Part shown: positions 27,284 to 32,051 of the stretch, one piece after another
How the letters are laid out: every line of letters starts with the position of its first letter
Numbering within the stretch: position 1 is the first letter of the stretch
Assembly: GCA_026396705.1 (NCBI GenBank)
Contig: JAPLWE010000040.1
Coordinates: forward strand, 1 to 32,051
Source: Candidatus Gribaldobacteria bacterium
Lineage (GTDB): Bacteria > Patescibacteriota > Minisyncoccia > Minisyncoccales > CG1-02-41-26
Length of the DNA: 32,051 nt
Direction of reading: 5' to 3'
Translations under genes and position numbers: made by a program
The notes under the pieces: model-generated
What the model was told of the DNA's origin: nothing
Databases searched by the model: none
Seen by the model: only the letters and a program-made list of their open reading frames with translations

Positions 27284-27453
27284 GACTTACGCGTTTGGGG
27301 CGAGGAAAGTAATTTCAAGGAGTTTCCGCAGGCGAGCGGGCATGGTGTCGCCGTCTTAGGCGACGAGCGAGCCGAGGACTAAGCGAGCCCCTCGCTGGGG
27401 GGCGAGCGGCTCCTTGAAATTAGCTTTCCGAGCCCCAAACATCAGCGTAAGTC
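27284..27453. repeat. Long imperfect inverted repeat with two internal hairpins (cloverleaf-like, MITE-like candidate)
   Basis: Left arm 27284-27322 GACTTACGCGTTTGGGGCGAGGAAAGTAATTTCAAGGAG pairs with right arm 27410-27453 (small bulges). Internal GTCGCC-GTCTTA-GGCGAC and AGCGAG-CCC-CTCGCT. Confidence 0.85.
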
Positions 27454-27461
27454 CTACTAAT

Positions 27462-28082
27462 ATGGAAGCCATTAAACCATTTTTTATTTTTGAGGATCAA
27501 GTTGACGGCGAAAAAATTCTGGCTAACTTAGAAAGATACGCCCGCACTTGCTATAAAAGCGAAGATAAAATCAGGCCCGGCTCGGCCGCAACTTTGATTA
27601 AGGGTTTGATTAAAAACGGCCACGAATCAGTGATTGAACATGAAAAAATTACTGTGCGTGTAGTTTGCGATAGAGGCATAACCCACGAAATTGTTCGCCA
27701 CCGCATTGCTTCTTACAGCCAAGAATCTACCCGTTATTGCGATTATAATAAAAGCGGCAGTATTGTGGTTATTGAGCCGTTTTTTTTCCAAGACAAACCC
27801 GAACAGCGACAGGTTTGGCAGGAAGCCATGATGGCTTGCGAACAGGCCTACAATAAATTACGCGAATTAGGCGCCTCGCCTCAAGAGGCCAGAACAGTTT
27901 TACCCAACTCCTTAAAAACAGAAATTGTTATCACTTATAACTTGCGGGCCTGGCGGCATTTTTTCAAATTACGCACTAGCAAAGCCTCGCATCCTCAAAT
28001 GAGGGAAATTGCTGTTCCGCTTTTGCGAGAGATGCAGAAAAAAGTCCCGGTGATTTTTGACGATATTGTTGTTGAAGATTAA
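27462..28082 (+). CDS. thyX: FAD-dependent thymidylate synthase ThyX
   Basis: ThyX motif RHRIASYSQESTRY; GHESVIEHEKITVRVVCDRGITHEIVRHR. Start reassigned to 27462 because the upstream extension lies in the inverted-repeat element. Confidence 0.95.
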   Translation: MEAIKPFFIFEDQVDGEKILANLERYARTCYKSEDKIRPGSAATLIKGLIKNGHESVIEHEKITVRVVCDRGITHEIVRHRIASYSQESTRYCDYNKSGSIVVIEPFFFQDKPEQRQVWQEAMMACEQAYNKLRELGASPQEARTVLPNSLKTEIVITYNLRAWRHFFKLRTSKASHPQMREIAVPLLREMQKKVPVIFDDIVVED

Positions 28083-28087
28083 AAATT

Positions 28088-28912
28088 ATGCCTACTAAAG
28101 ATGGCGTTATAGGAGTTTTTGACTCGGGGTTTGGCGGTTTGAGCATTCTCAAAGAAATTGTTCGGTCATTGCCTCAATATGATTATCTTTATTTGGGCGA
28201 TACAGCTCGAACGCCTTATGGCACCCGCAGCCAAGAAGTAATTTATCAATTTACCGAGCAATCGGTTGATTTTTTGTTTAAGCGGGGGTGTCGGTTAATT
28301 ATTTTGGCTTGCAACACGGCATCATCAGAAGCTTTAGCTAAAATTCAGCAAGATTATTTACCGAAGCATTATTTTGATTGCAGGGTATTGGGGGTTTTAA
28401 TCCCAGCGGCCGAACAAGCCGTCGCGAAAACTAAAAACAATCGCGTGGGGGTTATTGCCACTAGCGGGGCAGTGAATAGCCTGGCATTTATTAGGGAAAT
28501 TAAAAAAATCAAGCCAAGCATTCAGGTTTTTCAAAATCCCGCTCCTTTGCTGGTGCCATTAGTGGAAGAGGGCGAGCATAACTCACCTATGATTGATTTA
28601 GCTATAGCAAAATATCTTAAACCGCTTTTACAAAAAAATATAGACACTTTGGTTTTGGGTTGCACCCACTATGGAATTTTGGAAAAGAAAATTAAGCAAA
28701 TTGTTGGCTCTAAGATAGCGGTTATCTCGGAAGGCAAAGTAGTAGCTAAAAAATTGGCTGATTATTTATCGCGACACCCGTTAATAGAACAACAATTGTC
28801 GCGGAATGGTCATCTGGAGTTTTTAACTACCGACCTCACTGACAAGTTTCAAAAATTAGGCAGCCAATTTTTCGGTAGCGATATTAAGCCACGAACCATT
28901 CAATTATATTGA
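28088..28912 (+). CDS. murI: Glutamate racemase
   Basis: GVFDSGFGGLSILKEI, YLGDTARTPYGTRS, ILACNTASS, LVLGCTHYGIL. Confidence 0.96.
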   Translation: MPTKDGVIGVFDSGFGGLSILKEIVRSLPQYDYLYLGDTARTPYGTRSQEVIYQFTEQSVDFLFKRGCRLIILACNTASSEALAKIQQDYLPKHYFDCRVLGVLIPAAEQAVAKTKNNRVGVIATSGAVNSLAFIREIKKIKPSIQVFQNPAPLLVPLVEEGEHNSPMIDLAIAKYLKPLLQKNIDTLVLGCTHYGILEKKIKQIVGSKIAVISEGKVVAKKLADYLSRHPLIEQQLSRNGHLEFLTTDLTDKFQKLGSQFFGSDIKPRTIQLY

Positions 28913-28937
28913 AAAAAAGTTGATTTTGGCGTATAGT
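28909..28937 (+). promoter_or_regulatory. Candidate promoter TTGAAA-N17-TATAGT
   Basis: -35 at 28909-28914, 17-nt spacer, -10 at 28932-28937, upstream of the PspC gene. Confidence 0.55.
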
Positions 28938-28966
28938 AAGAATGTCTAACGAATAGACAAAAATAT

Positions 28967-29512
28967 ATGGAAAAATCAACTAAAAAATTATATCGCGCCA
29001 AACAAGAGCGCATTATAGCTGGAGTGGCTGGGGGCTTGGGCGAGTATTTTAAGATAGATCCAGTTTTGGTCAGAATTATTTTTGTGGCCTTGGCCTTGGT
29101 GCATGGCTTGGGCATTTTGCTTTATGTCTTATTTTGGCTAATTGTGCCCAATGAAGGCGGTGGCAACATTACTGATAGGGTTGCTTCTTTTTCAGCTACT
29201 TTGAAAAGAAGCGAAGAAAAACTGGCCAATAAAATAAAGGAATTAAAAAAGAGCGAAGGCAAGGGGCAAGTGGTTTCTAATGAGCCAGCTGTGGCCGAGG
29301 AGCTACCTGTGATTGAGCAATCCCAGTCAACTGGTCAATCATGGTTCCATGATAAAAAGAGAGTGGTCGGGCTGGCTATTATAATTTTAGGCGGGACGTC
29401 TTTCTTGGGCGGGTTGATTGATATTTCTTGGTTTAAGTGGGATCTTTTTTGGCCGATTGCTTTAGTGATAGTTGGTTTTTATTTACTGATTAGTAAAAAT
29501 AACATTAAATAG
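28967..29512 (+). CDS. PspC domain membrane protein
   Basis: KLYRAKQERIIAGVAGGLGEYFKIDPVLVRIIFVALALVHGLGILLYVLFWLIVPNE plus two C-terminal TM helices. Confidence 0.9.
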   Translation: MEKSTKKLYRAKQERIIAGVAGGLGEYFKIDPVLVRIIFVALALVHGLGILLYVLFWLIVPNEGGGNITDRVASFSATLKRSEEKLANKIKELKKSEGKGQVVSNEPAVAEELPVIEQSQSTGQSWFHDKKRVVGLAIIILGGTSFLGGLIDISWFKWDLFWPIALVIVGFYLLISKNNIK

Positions 29513-29515
29513 TTT

Positions 29516-29611
29516 ATGGTAACTTTTTCAGGTATTTTAATTGGCGCGCTAATTATTTTGGTAATAGCTTGGGTTGTTTTTCGCGACGCCATTTCTGAAT
29601 TTAAGAAGTAA
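29516..29611 (+). CDS. Tiny single-TM protein (31 aa)
   Basis: MVTFSGILIGALIILVIAWVVFRDAISEFKK between the PspC stop and the cysteine desulfurase start (TAATATG junction). Confidence 0.45.
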   Translation: MVTFSGILIGALIILVIAWVVFRDAISEFKK

Positions 29612-29612
29612 T

Positions 29613-30764
29613 ATGAAACAAGTTTATCTTGATTATGCCGCCACCACTCCTCAAAGCATAGAGGTAGCCAAAGCAATGAAGCCTTATTCGGGAAAATTTT
29701 ACGGCAACGCTTCCTCTCTTCATCAATTTGGCCAGCGAGCTCACGAGGCGGTGGAAATGTCTCGCCAGAACATAGCTAAATTTTTTAACTGCTTCGCGGC
29801 AGAAGTTTTTTTTACTGGTTCAGCCACTGAAGCAGATAATTTAGCGATTTTGGGTGTGATAAAAAACTCGAAATATCATGTTGTTACTTCCATCATTGAG
29901 CACCCAGCAGTCTTAGAGCCAATAAAACATTTGGAAAAGTTGGGCGAAATTGAGGCAACATATTTGTCTGTGGACAAGAATGGCTTAATAACTCCTGAAC
30001 AGGTAGAAAAAGCCATTAGGCCTAATACTGTTTTAATTTCTATAATGTATGCCAATAATGAAATCGGCGTTATTCAGCCAATCGCTGAAATTGGCAAAAC
30101 GATTAAAGCTGTTAATCAAAAAATCATTTTTCATACTGACGCGGTGCAGGCGGCTAATTACTTGGATTGTGATGTTCAAAAATTGGGCGTGGATTTATTA
30201 ACACTATCTGGCCATAAAATTTATGGTCCCAAGGGTGTTGGCGCTTTGTATGTTAAAAAGGGCGTGGCTATTGAGCCAATAATGTTTGGCGGGCATCAGG
30301 AACAGGGCTTGCGGCCGGGCACGGAAAATGTGGCGGCTATCGCGGGCTTGGGGGAGGCGATAGAGCAAATTAAAAATGAAAAACGAAAAATGAAAAATTT
30401 AGAAAAGTTGAGAGATAGGCTAGCTGATGGAATTTTGAAAAATATACCCAAAACAAGCTTAAATGGCTCGCGCGATCATCGCTTGCCCAATAACGCCAAT
30501 ATCAGTTTTGCGGGAGTAGAGGGTGAAAGCATTTTAATGGCTTTAGATCAAAAAGGCATTGCTGTTTCTACTGGCTCGGCTTGCGCTTCGGGCAGTTTGG
30601 AGCCCAGCCATGTTTTAATGGCTTTAGGACTATCTCATCAGCAAGCCCATGGCTCTATTAGGTTTTCGTTGGGCAAATATACCACCCAAGAAGAAATTAA
30701 TTATACGCTGAAAGTTTTACCTGATATTATCAAGCGATTGAGAGCAATTTCACCTCTTAAATAA
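29613..30764 (+). CDS. Cysteine desulfurase (NifS/IscS family)
   Basis: VYLDYAATTPQSIEVAKAM, GSATEADNLAILG, DAVQAANYLDCDVQKLGVDLLTLSGHKIYGPKGVGALYV, GSACASGSLEPSHVL. Confidence 0.95.
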   Translation: MKQVYLDYAATTPQSIEVAKAMKPYSGKFYGNASSLHQFGQRAHEAVEMSRQNIAKFFNCFAAEVFFTGSATEADNLAILGVIKNSKYHVVTSIIEHPAVLEPIKHLEKLGEIEATYLSVDKNGLITPEQVEKAIRPNTVLISIMYANNEIGVIQPIAEIGKTIKAVNQKIIFHTDAVQAANYLDCDVQKLGVDLLTLSGHKIYGPKGVGALYVKKGVAIEPIMFGGHQEQGLRPGTENVAAIAGLGEAIEQIKNEKRKMKNLEKLRDRLADGILKNIPKTSLNGSRDHRLPNNANISFAGVEGESILMALDQKGIAVSTGSACASGSLEPSHVLMALGLSHQQAHGSIRFSLGKYTTQEEINYTLKVLPDIIKRLRAISPLK

Positions 30765-30772
30765 TTATCAAT

Positions 30773-31228
30773 ATGATTCCATATTCAAAAAAAGTTTTGC
30801 AGCATTTTAATAAGCCCCACAATTACGGCAAGATGAAAAATCATGACGCTGTGGGCGAGGTGGGAAATTTGGTATGTGGAGATGTCATGAAGCTTTATAT
30901 TAAAGTAGGCAAAAACGCCAAAAAACAAGAAATTATCAAAGATATCAAATTTGAAACCTATGGTTGTCTTTCAGCCATTGCTTCTTCGTCAATGCTCACT
31001 GATTTAGTTAAGGGCAAAACCTTGGAGCAAGCCATGAATTTTGACCGTCAAGAAATTGTCCAAGAGTTGGGCGGCCTGCCCGCAATCAAAATCCATTGCT
31101 CGGTGCTGGCTGGTGACGCTTTATTGGAAGCGATTTATGATTACTTAAGCAAAAACAAAAAGCCAATTCCCGAAAAATTGGCTAAGCGTCATCAACAGTT
31201 GCAAAAAGACAAAGTATCAGCGAATTAG
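30773..31228 (+). CDS. IscU/NifU-like Fe-S scaffold protein
   Basis: YSKKVLQHFNKPHNYGKMKNHDAVGEVGNLVCGDVMKLYI, YGCLSAIASSSMLTDLVKGKT, KIHCSVLAGDALLEAI; three conserved Cys; adjacent to cysteine desulfurase. Confidence 0.92.
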   Translation: MIPYSKKVLQHFNKPHNYGKMKNHDAVGEVGNLVCGDVMKLYIKVGKNAKKQEIIKDIKFETYGCLSAIASSSMLTDLVKGKTLEQAMNFDRQEIVQELGGLPAIKIHCSVLAGDALLEAIYDYLSKNKKPIPEKLAKRHQQLQKDKVSAN

Positions 31229-32044
31229 TTATTTGTTTTCTAAAATAATTTCTGGGTAGATTTTTAAGAGAACAACTAATAAGCTGGCAATCATGGGCCC
31301 GATTAAAATGCCCATGGCGCCGAACAAAGAAATTCCTCCTAAAACCGAAAATAAGATAAGTAAAGGGTGCAATCCTGCTCCTTTTTTTAATTTAGGGCTA
31401 ATAATATTATCAATAATAGTGTTTAAGATAAAAGCCCAGGCTAAAAAGCCCATAGCCGCTAAAAGCTTACCGGCAATAATAAGATATAAAACAGCCGGCA
31501 CAACTATCAGAGCCATACCAATTCCCGGTATGAATGAAGCAATTATAGTAACGGTTCCCCAAAGAGCGGCATTGGGTATGCTGAAAATTAAAAAACCAAT
31601 TCCAACTACGAATCCTTGTAAAATAGCGGTTAATAAACCGCCTTTTACAGAGGCGTTGATTGTTCTTTTGAGAGTGTTAAAGATATTGTCGTTGTTTTTG
31701 TCAGAGAGAGGGCTTATATCAAAGATATATTTTTTTATAGAAGGGCCTTCTTTGAAAAAATAAAACAAAGTGATTAAGCCAAGCGACAAGTCAAGCAAAA
31801 GTTTGGCTGCTCCCGAAAACAATCCTCTCAAGTGTCCAGTAGTAAAGCTTAAAATAGGCGACATAATCGTTTGAGCGTTGAGATTTAGAGAAAAGCCCGG
31901 CGATAATTTTTGAGTGGTTTTTTCAATTTTATCGGCTAAGCTGTTGAGCTGGCCGAAATTGTTATTAGAAAGGCTGCCATAAAGACCCAAGGCCTCTTTA
32001 TAAACTTGAAAGCCGATTAAAAACAAGAGCGTTGCAACAATCAA
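31229..32044 (-). CDS. AI-2E/PerM-family permease, probably 5'-truncated by window edge
   Basis: Multiple TM helices; GFLIFSIPNAALWGTVTIIASFIPGIGMALIVVPAVLYLI and HPLLILFSVLGGISLFGAMGILIGPMIASLLVVLLKIY. Confidence 0.88.
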   Translation of the reverse strand: MIVATLLFLIGFQVYKEALGLYGSLSNNNFGQLNSLADKIEKTTQKLSPGFSLNLNAQTIMSPILSFTTGHLRGLFSGAAKLLLDLSLGLITLFYFFKEGPSIKKYIFDISPLSDKNNDNIFNTLKRTINASVKGGLLTAILQGFVVGIGFLIFSIPNAALWGTVTIIASFIPGIGMALIVVPAVLYLIIAGKLLAAMGFLAWAFILNTIIDNIISPKLKKGAGLHPLLILFSVLGGISLFGAMGILIGPMIASLLVVLLKIYPEIILENK

Positions 32045-32051
32045 AGCGACA

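Noticed and set aside
27414-27461. N-terminal extension MKLAFRAPNISVSPTN of ThyX
   Set aside because: Lies in the right arm of the inverted-repeat element; ThyX homology begins at 27462.
31293-31763. 156-aa + strand ORF
   Set aside because: Antisense to the AI-2E/PerM-type permease, whose translation has clear TM segments and family motifs.

Overview
This 32 kb window is AT-rich and looks like a Patescibacteria/CPR-type chromosome; that placement is inferred from gene content and short leaders, not from a phylogeny. Housekeeping genes: the end of an F-type ATP synthase operon (atpA 3' part, atpG, atpD, atpC), a beta-carbonic-anhydrase-like protein, RelA/SpoT, topA, dprA, glyA, ychF, a GrpB-family protein, a DUF192 protein, an FKBP, thyX, murI, a PspC protein, an IscS-like and an IscU-like pair, an AI-2E/PerM-type permease, and one tRNA-Leu(CAA). 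Accessory content: a large secreted 17-/16-residue repeat protein with a C-terminal S74-like chaperone domain, a YAW..GWINF repeat surface protein, and an MntA/HepT-type toxin-antitoxin pair. The strongest signals are: (1) an in-frame intein of about 373 aa with a GIY-YIG-like insert, in motif III (DDDQ^SIYKFRGA) of a UvrD/AddB-like helicase-nuclease; (2) a single in-frame TAG in atpA; (3) a REP/REPIN-like palindrome that appears to have overwritten the atpD C-terminus; (4) a ~170-nt cloverleaf-like inverted-repeat element between fkp and thyX, flanked by an 8-bp direct repeat whose removal restores a TAATATG stop-start junction; (5) a GC-rich multi-hairpin element next to tRNA-Leu that ends in a tRNA-3'-end-like sequence; (6) two cassettes of tiny orphan genes with strong Shine-Dalgarno sites and terminators, in contrast to SD-less, probably leaderless neighbours. 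No database searches or folding calculations were run.
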